Shown piece by piece: positions 56,626-64,000 of a DNA stretch of 64,000 nucleotides. Below the pieces are notes generated by a model. That model made no database searches, was not told the DNA's origin, and saw nothing but the letters and a program-made list of their open reading frames with translations. The stretch is from contig NZ_MKEK01000001.1 of the NCBI RefSeq assembly GCF_001752395.1, forward strand, positions 2,045,259-2,109,258. The letters are read 5' to 3'. Both the position numbers and the translations under genes were made by a program. Numbering within the stretch: the first letter of the stretch is position 1; each line of letters begins with the position of its first letter. The DNA comes from Rheinheimera salexigens (GTDB lineage Bacteria; Pseudomonadota; Gammaproteobacteria; Enterobacterales; Alteromonadaceae).

Positions 56626-58040
56626 TTGCTAGCTCCGCTAAATCCCAAAAATGCTAGTACAGGATCCAGCACCCCTATTAAGTTAAAAAATACTACGACA
56701 ATAGCAATGGGTGTAAACCAACGAATAGCAAAACGCCATAACCAATAACTAAGTGCCGTGGTTTGCAGCTCTTGTTTTGACACTTGCTGCTTAACTACCC
56801 AGCCGGCAAACAGTGCAATGACAAGCCCACCAAGCGGTAACATTATTGCAGAGGTTAAATAATCTACCGCTTCAAAGTAGTTAGAAATCTTTTTACCCAT
56901 AATATCCAGTTCAAAACTGGCCCATGGCGCACCTGAAAACGAAAATACCGTTAATAAACCTATTAACCATAATGATATGCCACTACCAATAGAGGCTTTC
57001 CAACGGCTATAACCTTTGGACTCAACTAGCCAAGCAACCGTAGACTCGATCATGGCAATGGTTGATGTAAACGCAGCAAATACCAACATAACGAAAAACA
57101 CGGTGCCAAAGAAAGAGCCAAATGGCATGCCACCAAACGCTATAGGTAAGGTAACAAAAATCAGTCCAGGGCCTTCAGTTGGCTGTAAGCCATATTCAAA
57201 CACCAGTGGGTAAATTGCCATACCTGCCAATAGCGCGACTGAGGTATCGGCTAAGGCTATCCATAGCGTTGTTTTACCAATAGAGATATTGTCAGGCAAA
57301 TAGGCGCCATAAATCATCATGGCACCAGAGGCTAAACTTAAGCTGAAAAAGGCATGACCTAATGCCAACAAGATGCCATTCACAGATAGTTTGGAGAAAT
57401 CAGGTGTGAAGATAAAGTCTAATGCTTGTAAAAAAGCACCATTAACGCCAGCATAAATTGCCATCACAATTAACAGCACAAATAAGGTTGGCATTAAATA
57501 GTTGACGGCTCTTTCTAAGCCTTTATGCACCCCTTTACCGACCACAAAAACGGTAACGGCTAACACTACAGCCGACCAAGACATTAACACTACTGGGTCT
57601 GCTGTGAATTGACTAAATGCACTACCGGTTTCAGCTGCTGTAGCACCGGTAAATAAACCACTGGCCGTTTTAAAAGTATAAGACAGGGCCCAACCAGCAA
57701 TAACAGCATAAAAGGATAGAATAAAATAACTTGCGACTAAACCACTCCAACCGGCAATTTGCCAACGGGTACTGGCGCCTGCTTCAATAGCTAAGGTTTT
57801 AACTGATAATCCAGGGCTTTGACGACCACGACGACCAATCATCACTTCTGACATCATTACTGGGATACCAATAAGCAAGATACACAGTAAATAGACTAAA
57901 ACGAAAGCGCCACCGCCGTTTTGGCCCATAATATAGGGAAACTTCCAAATATTACCTAAACCCACAGCTGCACCAGTGGCGGCCAATATAAAAGCTAGAC
58001 GGCTAGACCATAGCCCATGCATGGATTGTCGTGATGACAT
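56622..58040 (-). CDS. sodium-dependent transporter, NSS/SNF family
   Basis: 472 residues from the ATG at 58040 (AAAGG seven bases upstream); the frame continues to 58097 without a better site. About twelve membrane segments; WSSRLAFILAATGAAVGLGN is the invariant first-helix unwound region that binds Na+ and substrate, followed by IWKFPYIMGQNGGGAF. These proteins import amino acids or related amines with Na+; the substrate cannot be named. It overlaps nhaC by four bases, pairing a Na+-driven importer with a Na+/H+ antiporter. Confidence 0.9.
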   Translation of the reverse strand: MSSRQSMHGLWSSRLAFILAATGAAVGLGNIWKFPYIMGQNGGGAFVLVYLLCILLIGIPVMMSEVMIGRRGRQSPGLSVKTLAIEAGASTRWQIAGWSGLVASYFILSFYAVIAGWALSYTFKTASGLFTGATAAETGSAFSQFTADPVVLMSWSAVVLAVTVFVVGKGVHKGLERAVNYLMPTLFVLLIVMAIYAGVNGAFLQALDFIFTPDFSKLSVNGILLALGHAFFSLSLASGAMMIYGAYLPDNISIGKTTLWIALADTSVALLAGMAIYPLVFEYGLQPTEGPGLIFVTLPIAFGGMPFGSFFGTVFFVMLVFAAFTSTIAMIESTVAWLVESKGYSRWKASIGSGISLWLIGLLTVFSFSGAPWASFELDIMGKKISNYFEAVDYLTSAIMLPLGGLVIALFAGWVVKQQVSKQELQTTALSYWLWRFAIRWFTPIAIVVVFFNLIGVLDPVLAFLGFSGASK

Positions 58041-58079
58041 AACGTAACCTTTATAATTATTATATTTTTTATACTCATC

Positions 58080-58111
58080 AGCAAAAAGCGGTATCAATAC
58101 CGCTTTTTGCT
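58080..58111 (-). terminator. terminator hairpin after prc (15-bp perfect stem)
   Basis: AGCAAAAAGCGGTAT-N2-ATACCGCTTTTTGCT, symmetric so it can act in either direction; in context it ends the leftward prc transcript 16 bp past the stop. Confidence 0.9.
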
Positions 58112-58126
58112 AACTTTATATGTAAA

Positions 58127-60151
58127 TTATTGTTTTGCTAACTGGCTAGCCTGAGTTAGATCAGCCGTAATATAGGCTGCCTCTTCTAAAAACGGATCTA
58201 ACTTTTCAACTTGCTCAGGAATATCATCTAAAGACGTTATTGCTGGTAAATCGAAACGCTTCAATCGACTATTCACCCGGGCTAATTGCTTGGCTTTGTT
58301 TTCATCGCGTTCAGTAATGCGTGACTTTTCGTTAAGCGAGATACGTTTTTCATCTTTATCCAGCTTGTAATCAGCAATATCTTGCATTAAGTATTGAAAT
58401 TCAGGCTCGTGTTGAATTCTTGCTTCATGCTTAGCAATAAGTTGAGGAATTAACGGGCTAAGATCATTAATGGTCTTGTATTGTGCGGCATTAATGGAAT
58501 CCCAAGGTAAAGCATATTCCTCAGTACTTTCACCCCATTCTGCTGGTTCAATTGGGCTAGGTAATAAAATATCTGGGATCACACCTTTGTGCTGAGTACT
58601 ACCGCCATTAATGCGATAAAATTTAGCAATAGTATATTGTACGCTGCCTAATGGGTTTGAGAACATATCATAAATACGGCCTAGACCACGGTGTTGCTGT
58701 ACAGTACCTTTACCAAAGGTTTGCTCACCTATAACCACTGCGCGGCCATAATCTTGCATGGCAGCAGCAAATATCTCAGAGGCTGATGCACTATAGCGAT
58801 CCACTAAAACCGTTAAGGCGCCATCGTAATATACGATGCCATCATTATCGCGAGTCTCAGTGACTTTGCCGTCACCTTCACGAATTTGTACTACCGGACC
58901 TTTAGCAATAAATAGACCCGTTAATAAGGTCGCTTCTTGCAGTGAACCACCACCATTACCACGTAAATCAACAATAATGCCATCAACATTTTGCTGCTTT
59001 AATTCTGCCAATAATTTTTTAACGTCTTCAGCTAAGTTATTATAAAAACCCGGTATGTTAATAACACCAATTTTTTTATCTAGCTCAGAAAGTTGTGGCG
59101 TAAACACTTCTGCTTTAGCGGCACGATCTTCTAAACGAATTTTATCACGCACTATCGTCACTATTTGCGCTTTACTAGTGCCAATATCAGCGGCATTAAC
59201 CACTTGCAGCCTTACCGTGCTGCCTTTTGGACCTTTAATTAAATCGACAACATCATCCAGACGCCAGCCGATAATATCAACAAAGTCTTCTTTATCTTGG
59301 GCAACACCAATAATTTTATCTTTCGGCTTTAATTTAGCCGTTAAGTCAGCAGGACCGCCTGGCACTAGGCTTTGGATCACCGTGTAGTCTTCATCTGCAC
59401 GCAACACAGCACCAATCCCTTCAAGAGAGAGGTTCATTTCTTGTTGAAAACGTTCAGCGTTACGAGGTGATAAATAGGACGTATGGGCTTCGATACTACG
59501 AGCAAAAGCGTTCATGACCAATTGAAAGACGTCTTCACTTTCAGTTTGAGCTAAACGTTTTTTAGTGTTTTTGTAACGCTTAGTTAAAATAGTGACGGCT
59601 TCTTCATCTGTTTTACCGGCTAATTTTAAATTAAGCGCATCAAATTTTACCCGTTCACGCCAAATTTCATTCAGTTCGGCAACGTCTTTTGGCCACTCGG
59701 CGTCTTTTCTATCGTAGACATAAAAGTCATCGACATTAAAATCAAAACCTTTCTCTAACAATGACAAGGCATAATCAAAGCGCTCAGCCCGTTTAGCTAA
59801 CGTGATGTTGAACATATCAAAAGCAAAACTTAAATTACCTTTATTAATGCCATCATCAAATTGATCACGGTACTGTTCAAAACTATCAATCTCAGCTTTT
59901 GTCAGAACATTTCGGTAAAAATCTAAGTTTTTTAGATAAGTATCAAACATTTGTGACGATAATTCATCATCTAGCTGTACAGACTTATAATGGCCGCGGG
60001 TAAATAAAGCGGTTATACGTTTACTGGCTGTGGCATGTTGAGAATCTTGAGAGACTACCGGCAACGAAAAAGGCTCTGCCGTCGCGCCAGCTAAAGCATT
60101 AATGCTGACAACAGATAATAAGGCTGCTGCCAATAATGATAGTTTATTCAT
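58127..60151 (-). CDS. prc: tail-specific (C-terminal processing) protease Prc
   Basis: 674 residues (E. coli 682) with signal peptide ending NALAGA near 23. PDZ domain about 240-325; DLRGNGGGSLQEA near 395-407; catalytic Ser456 in YSASASEIFAAAMQDYG and Lys481 in QTFGKGTVQQ. Prc is a periplasmic protease that degrades SsrA-tagged and other proteins and trims PBP3. Downstream of proQ, as in E. coli. Confidence 0.96.
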   Translation of the reverse strand: MNKLSLLAAALLSVVSINALAGATAEPFSLPVVSQDSQHATASKRITALFTRGHYKSVQLDDELSSQMFDTYLKNLDFYRNVLTKAEIDSFEQYRDQFDDGINKGNLSFAFDMFNITLAKRAERFDYALSLLEKGFDFNVDDFYVYDRKDAEWPKDVAELNEIWRERVKFDALNLKLAGKTDEEAVTILTKRYKNTKKRLAQTESEDVFQLVMNAFARSIEAHTSYLSPRNAERFQQEMNLSLEGIGAVLRADEDYTVIQSLVPGGPADLTAKLKPKDKIIGVAQDKEDFVDIIGWRLDDVVDLIKGPKGSTVRLQVVNAADIGTSKAQIVTIVRDKIRLEDRAAKAEVFTPQLSELDKKIGVINIPGFYNNLAEDVKKLLAELKQQNVDGIIVDLRGNGGGSLQEATLLTGLFIAKGPVVQIREGDGKVTETRDNDGIVYYDGALTVLVDRYSASASEIFAAAMQDYGRAVVIGEQTFGKGTVQQHRGLGRIYDMFSNPLGSVQYTIAKFYRINGGSTQHKGVIPDILLPSPIEPAEWGESTEEYALPWDSINAAQYKTINDLSPLIPQLIAKHEARIQHEPEFQYLMQDIADYKLDKDEKRISLNEKSRITERDENKAKQLARVNSRLKRFDLPAITSLDDIPEQVEKLDPFLEEAAYITADLTQASQLAKQ

Positions 60152-60168
60152 AAGCTACTCTAATAAAG

Positions 60169-60867
60169 TCAGGCTAAATACAAACTGTCCTGACGGGTTT
60201 TAATTACCATACCAGAACCCAATTGCACTGTCACATCACCCTTATTCACTTCTAAAACAGTGGCTAACATGGGTGTTTGACCTAATTTAACCAACACATT
60301 TGCACCTACCACCACAGCATCTGCTGCTACGGCTTCAAGTTTAACGGGTGCTGCTGGTGCTGGAGTTCTGGCGGCGTCACTTTTCGGCTTTACTGCTGCT
60401 TTAGAGTGGCTAGGTGTAGCTTTGTTCATTGCTTTTTTGTAACGAGGTTTGTCTGTCGCTTTTTCGCTATCGGCTGCAGTAGTTTCTGCTTTAGCAGCTG
60501 CTTGGCGTGATTTACGCTTTTCGGCTGCTTTTGCTTTGCTTTCTTTTAACGTAACAGCAGCATGCTCAGCTTGTTGCTCGTCAATTATATCACCCGCTGT
60601 GCCTGTTAAATCAACTCGCGCTACACCTTGTTTGGTTGCCGCTAAGTAGCGCCAGCTAGAGGTATATACTCTTAGGGCTTGGCGAAGCTGGGTTTTACTA
60701 ATTGGGCTTTCCGGTTCTAGCTTTTGCGCTAAATCTTGAAAGATACCTACTTTTAAAGGTTTTACTTCGCCAGTTAAACTAAAGCAAGCCGGATACTCTG
60801 TAACCAAATAAGCTATAACGTCTTTGGTTGTGGTTAATTTTTGGTTTTGTTCAGTTGGGGTGGTCAT
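60169..60867 (-). CDS. proQ: RNA chaperone ProQ
   Basis: 232 residues. N-terminal FinO/ProQ RNA-binding domain (about 10-120; ACFSLTGEVKPLKVGIFQDL, LRVYTSSWRYLAA), a Lys/Ala-rich linker, and a C-terminal Tudor-like domain (about 185-232). ProQ binds structured 3' ends of sRNAs and mRNAs. It lies between prc and a small acidic gene. The promoter of the group was not identified. Confidence 0.94.
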   Translation of the reverse strand: MTTPTEQNQKLTTTKDVIAYLVTEYPACFSLTGEVKPLKVGIFQDLAQKLEPESPISKTQLRQALRVYTSSWRYLAATKQGVARVDLTGTAGDIIDEQQAEHAAVTLKESKAKAAEKRKSRQAAAKAETTAADSEKATDKPRYKKAMNKATPSHSKAAVKPKSDAARTPAPAAPVKLEAVAADAVVVGANVLVKLGQTPMLATVLEVNKGDVTVQLGSGMVIKTRQDSLYLA

Positions 60868-60874
60868 TTACTCT

Positions 60875-61183
60875 TCACTCTTCTTCATCAGTAGTATCCA
60901 AAGCCAGCATACCGTTTTGTAGCTGTTGGCGCATAAATGCCAACGCCCAATCAATTATTTCATGTTCATCAACATCAAGTAAAATCGTGCCGCCTCTTAG
61001 TTCATCCCAAATTTTTGGAAATAACAGCTCGACTTGCTCAACGCCAATGTCTTCTGGTAGTTTTTGCCAAACAGCGTGATAAATAGTATTAATTTTATCT
61101 GCTACCAGTTCTTCTTCGCCTTCCCAATCTCCAACATCAGAAATCTGAAACAAATAATCTTGGATAGAGGCTAAATCTTTCAT
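60875..61183 (-). CDS. small acidic conserved protein between msrC and proQ
   Basis: 102 residues, very acidic, no signal peptide or membrane segment; VGDWEGEEELVADKINTIYH and FPKIWDELRGGTILLDVDEHE are the most distinctive parts. I do not recognise a characterised family. The ATG overlaps the msrC stop by four bases (ATGA) and the stop is 7 bp before proQ, so it is surely translated with them. An all-helical fold with an acidic surface is likely. Confidence 0.8.
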   Translation of the reverse strand: MKDLASIQDYLFQISDVGDWEGEEELVADKINTIYHAVWQKLPEDIGVEQVELLFPKIWDELRGGTILLDVDEHEIIDWALAFMRQQLQNGMLALDTTDEEE

Positions 61184-61653
61184 AGTGTTTTTGCCAAGTG
61201 TTGCTCGAATAACTGGACTATGCGCTCAAGACCCGCTTGATCATCAACGTCAAAGCGATCTAATAACGGGCTATCTATATCTAATACCGCGATTATCTCA
61301 CCCGCATGCCGAACCGGCAGTACAATTTCCGAGTTACTGGCACTGTCGCATGCTATATGGCCCGCGAACTGATGCACATCAGCAACCAATTGCACTTCAC
61401 CAGTAGCAACGGCAGTACCACATACCCCTTTACCTACCGGGATACGAACACAAGCCACTTGGCCTTGAAACGGACCTAACACCAACTCGTCTTGACGCAA
61501 GATATAAAATCCAGCCCAATTTAAATCAGCAAGTTGATTAAATAATAGCGCACTAAGATTTGCCATATTCGCAATCAAGTCCGACTCGTCTTCAATTAAA
61601 GCTGTTGTTTGCTGCGCAAGCAAACGATATAAAGCAACTTTTTCACTCGACAT
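61180..61653 (-). CDS. msrC: free methionine-(R)-sulfoxide reductase (GAF domain)
   Basis: 157 residues, one GAF domain. Cys68, Cys78 and Cys102 keep the 10- and 24-residue spacing of E. coli Cys84/94/118, so the redox site is complete; GPFQGQVACVRIPVGKGVCG carries the first two. It reduces free Met-R-sulfoxide in the cytoplasm with thioredoxin. First gene of msrC-unknown-proQ, as yebR precedes proQ in E. coli. Confidence 0.94.
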   Translation of the reverse strand: MSSEKVALYRLLAQQTTALIEDESDLIANMANLSALLFNQLADLNWAGFYILRQDELVLGPFQGQVACVRIPVGKGVCGTAVATGEVQLVADVHQFAGHIACDSASNSEIVLPVRHAGEIIAVLDIDSPLLDRFDVDDQAGLERIVQLFEQHLAKTL

Positions 61654-61806
61654 GAATTATGTATTCTAAATAAAATAATAGCCCGTTACATTACTCGGTT
61701 TACCCGCGAATTTAAACCTCTTATCTGCAAAGATTTACCCTGCTATGGCTATTCAGCACTTAATTACACTTAATCGCTGATAATTTAAGCACATTTACTG
61801 TTTGGT

Positions 61807-63669
61807 TTAGGCTTGCTGGGGCTTTGCAGGGTAATAAAATGTTGGCTCTTGTGGCTTATGGCTAAAGTGCCGAGTATCTTTAAACGGTAATTTCATATAG
61901 CCACCTACCCCTACATCGGTAATTAATGACACTTTATGTAAAATACCTTGCAACAAACTATTAAATTCTTGAGCCGCATTGCTGTCGAGTAAACGATAAT
62001 AGCTATGCACTTTCATATTTAATTCGGAGACTTCAAAAATAATACAGCCAGTATGGCGGATAAGGTTTAGCCTCGCGATATCATCCATAATGGCATCTGG
62101 TAAGGTAAGTTGTTCATCAGGATCTCGGCCATCTTCAAAATACGAGTGTTGTTTACTGGCTTCTTCTGCACTTAAAACCGGCGCCATTTGATAAGGAATA
62201 CTAACGCCATCGGGTGCAATAAAAGGCTGCTTTATATTGTCACGGCTAATATGAATGGTATTTCGGGCATTAAACAAACAGGCTTTAAAAGTACCCACCC
62301 GAGTAATTGATTGGGCTAGCATCACCACGTTATTTACGGCTAACGCAAACGCATCACTAAGTTCGGCATCGTATAAGTTTAAACTTGAATCAATATAAAT
62401 ACCGCCAGCCTGCCAATGTACCACTAAACCACCCACGATAGGATAACGAGCTAACCGGCCAACCGCAGCAATAAAAGCTTTTTCTGTTTCACCCATACCT
62501 TGTAAATAATTTTTATAATATTTCTCTAATTGCACGTCATCAACATAAGCAATACCTTCTTCTTCACTGGTTTCACGTAAAAAAGATTTACGTGAAGAAT
62601 ACACCACAGTGTCTAATTCATAATGCTTAGGGCTAACCCAAACGGGCAATACGGCAGTATCATCAAACAACTTTATATTCGGTAACACTAAGTTTTTTAA
62701 TCTTGGCATGTGCTGTAAAAAATAATCACCTGCTTGATTACGTAAATAATCATCTTCTGCCAGCAAGCTGTCCAGCATAGTGGCAAACTCAACGGGTAAA
62801 CCTAAACTGCGTGCAGGGATAGCTTTGTAACCAAAGCGACAGGACTGCCCTGACGCTAACGCGTATAAAGTCCCTGCTACCCCTTGCTCATCAAAGCGCG
62901 GACTTGATAAGGCTCCCACTCGCTGCTCTTGGCCTATAAAGTACACATCGCCCATACGCGCATTAGACGTCTGCAAATCGGCAGACATTAATTGCATAAC
63001 GTTACTAGAAATGTATTGGCCTTGACTATCTAACTGAGCATAAACAGACGAGCCCCAGTCTATTAACGCCACTTGCCCGGTGTCTTCATCAATAACTAAG
63101 TTTGACGGTTTAACATCACCATGGACAATAGGCGTGTCAATGCCATCTTTTTTATGTTGGCGTAACGCCTTTAATAAATCTGCTAACTGGCAAGCAATAT
63201 CAATAATTGTCCGTACCGGCAAACGACCATGTTTTAAACTATAGTGCTCAAGATCAATACCTTTCGCCCGCTGCATCATTAAGATGCCTTGCTTTTTTAT
63301 CACTTGATACGTTATGTAAGCCGGTACATTTGGGTGTTTAACTTGAGACAACATATAAGCTTCGTCTGCTAAACGGTCTTGAATATGTTGCGGCAGGTTT
63401 ATACGTGAGAATTTAAACACACAGTTTTGATCGCTAGCATCTAGCCCAGCAAACGCGAAACCATAAGCTCCTTTACCGATTAACTCTATGTTGCGATAGC
63501 CTAATTTTTGCAGCTCGGTAATACATAATGCTACCCAATCTTTTAGCTTTTTAGCATCGGTCGAGTTCAGCAAATATATTGACTGCTCTTCAGGGATGTA
63601 AAAGTTTCTTAACGGGACCTTTTCTTGCACTGTATTACGCGCTTTATCTTGCATAGCATTATTAATCAT
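61807..63669 (-). CDS. Ser/Thr protein kinase-like protein with uncharacterised C-terminal half
   Basis: 620 residues. Kinase domain about 60-330: glycine loop GKGAYGFAFAG (65-75), Lys86 in VFKFS, catalytic loop VHGDVKPSN (183-190) and DWG (204-206) in place of DFG. HRD is HGD, so it is again a non-RD type. Residues 340-620 match nothing I know and have a regular alpha/beta look (VVGGLVVHWQAGGIYIDSS). No membrane segment or signal peptide, hence cytoplasmic. It stands alone between msrC and bkd-type E2 and lacks a clear ribosome-binding site. Substrate unknown. Confidence 0.8.
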   Translation of the reverse strand: MINNAMQDKARNTVQEKVPLRNFYIPEEQSIYLLNSTDAKKLKDWVALCITELQKLGYRNIELIGKGAYGFAFAGLDASDQNCVFKFSRINLPQHIQDRLADEAYMLSQVKHPNVPAYITYQVIKKQGILMMQRAKGIDLEHYSLKHGRLPVRTIIDIACQLADLLKALRQHKKDGIDTPIVHGDVKPSNLVIDEDTGQVALIDWGSSVYAQLDSQGQYISSNVMQLMSADLQTSNARMGDVYFIGQEQRVGALSSPRFDEQGVAGTLYALASGQSCRFGYKAIPARSLGLPVEFATMLDSLLAEDDYLRNQAGDYFLQHMPRLKNLVLPNIKLFDDTAVLPVWVSPKHYELDTVVYSSRKSFLRETSEEEGIAYVDDVQLEKYYKNYLQGMGETEKAFIAAVGRLARYPIVGGLVVHWQAGGIYIDSSLNLYDAELSDAFALAVNNVVMLAQSITRVGTFKACLFNARNTIHISRDNIKQPFIAPDGVSIPYQMAPVLSAEEASKQHSYFEDGRDPDEQLTLPDAIMDDIARLNLIRHTGCIIFEVSELNMKVHSYYRLLDSNAAQEFNSLLQGILHKVSLITDVGVGGYMKLPFKDTRHFSHKPQEPTFYYPAKPQQA

Positions 63670-63693
63670 TAGGAGTTAACCATAAAAAGTTAG

Positions 63694-63726
63694 CCATAAA
63701 AAAACCCACTGCATACAGTGGGTTTT
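63694..63726 (-). terminator. rho-independent terminator after the 2-oxoacid dehydrogenase E2 gene
   Basis: On the minus strand AAAACCCACTG-TATG-CAGTGGGTTTT continuing into T's (seven in total), 53 bp past the E2 stop and just upstream of the kinase-like gene. Confidence 0.92.
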
Positions 63727-63778
63727 AACAAAAATTACAGCAGCTGCCAAGTTATTACCCAGCTAAGCGATTTATCCA

Positions 63779-64000
63779 CTAACTTAGTGCTACCAGCATA
63801 GAGACTGGCTGCTCTAAATACTGCTTCCATAAGTTAGTAAAGCGAGCAATGGTACCGCCATCAATCACACGATGATCACCCGACCAGCTAATTTGCATTA
63901 ACTGTCTGGCTTCCACTTCACCTTTAGCATTAAATCGCGGTAAAGTTTGCACCTTACCTAAAGCGACAATAGCGACTTCAGGTTTATTTATGATAGGGGT
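63779..64000 (-). CDS. bkdB: branched-chain 2-oxoacid dehydrogenase E2 (lipoamide acyltransferase), C-terminus
   Basis: The last 73 codons and stop only; the gene continues past the right edge. [18 protein letters not shown] and the catalytic [17 protein letters not shown] belong to the E2 acyltransferase domain. GDHRVIDGG and the short end MLVALS favour the branched-chain (BkdB/BkdC) enzyme over pyruvate or 2-oxoglutarate E2. Its role is degradation of Val, Leu and Ile. The rest of the complex should lie to the right. Confidence 0.85.
   Translation of the reverse strand, partial: TPIINKPEVAIVALGKVQTLPRFNAKGEVEARQLMQISWSGDHRVIDGGTIARFTNLWKQYLEQPVSMLVALS

Noticed and set aside
59055..59387. 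110-codon plus-strand frame
   Set aside because: Opposite the PDZ region of prc, no ribosome-binding site and no family match.
1..64000. CRISPR arrays, tRNA or rRNA genes, IS elements, prophage or integron features
   Set aside because: Nothing recognisable: no regular repeat-spacer arrays, no tRNA-like cloverleaf or CCA-ended genes noticed, no transposase or integrase motifs in any frame.

Overview
The window looks like chromosomal DNA of a marine or aquatic gammaproteobacterium of the Alteromonadales, probably near Rheinheimera/Alishewanella. This rests on moderate-to-low GC, the neighbours fnr-uspE-ttcA, zapC-pyrD and msrC-proQ-prc, an NAD-type giant glutamate dehydrogenase, a cbb3 oxidase cluster, ATGA-type gene overlaps, and HexR- and LexA-type operators. 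The genus is an inference from gene content. I see no tRNA, rRNA, CRISPR array, IS element or prophage.  Layout. (1) 1-11.3 kb: the structural and phospho-regulatory end of a type VI secretion locus. Transcribed leftward are tagH (FHA), tssJ, tssK, tssL (DotU plus OmpA), tssM, tagF and a PP2C phosphatase cut by the window edge; a Ser/Thr kinase is divergent from them. Kinase, FHA protein, phosphatase and TagF together predict threonine-phosphorylation control of T6SS firing. (2) 11.4-14.7 kb: vitamin B12 block btuD-btuC-cobO-btuF (leftward). (3) 14.7-19.7 kb: purT and gnd (leftward), then gap-yeaD (rightward) behind two near-identical HexR-type operators. (4) 19.7-30.2 kb: a microaerobic respiration island: a small lipoprotein (leftward), ccoNOQP, fixH, ccoI, ccoS, a SafE/TauE-type membrane protein, fnr, uspE and ttcA. 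(5) 30.3-34.8 kb: a DUF2987-like protein and Bax (leftward), alaA and an alanine/Na+ symporter (rightward). (6) 34.8-44.8 kb: an intergenic region with a 7-bp tandem repeat and hairpins, yebG under a LexA box, a dGTPase-family dNTP hydrolase, a methyltransferase, zapC, pyrD and NAD-glutamate dehydrogenase. (7) 45-52 kb: a four-gene leftward unit (DUF1302 outer-membrane protein, DUF1329 protein, Ycf48-like protein, RND/MMPL transporter) that looks like an envelope-spanning export system of unknown cargo, with an internal terminator. (8) 52.2-58.1 kb: DUF2835 protein, pepN, an nhaC-type antiporter carrying two single-base frameshifts, and an NSS-family sodium symporter. (9) 58.1-64 kb: prc, proQ, a small acidic unknown, msrC, a second unusual protein kinase, and the C-terminus of a branched-chain 2-oxoacid dehydrogenase E2.  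Most of the window is conserved housekeeping DNA. The places most worth a second look are the HexR pair before gap, the doubly frameshifted nhaC, the DUF1302/DUF1329/Ycf48/RND unit, the stand-alone kinase at 61.8-63.7 kb, and the short-period repeats at 14.66 kb and 34.78 kb. I did not find a clear-cut new defence or mobile system.
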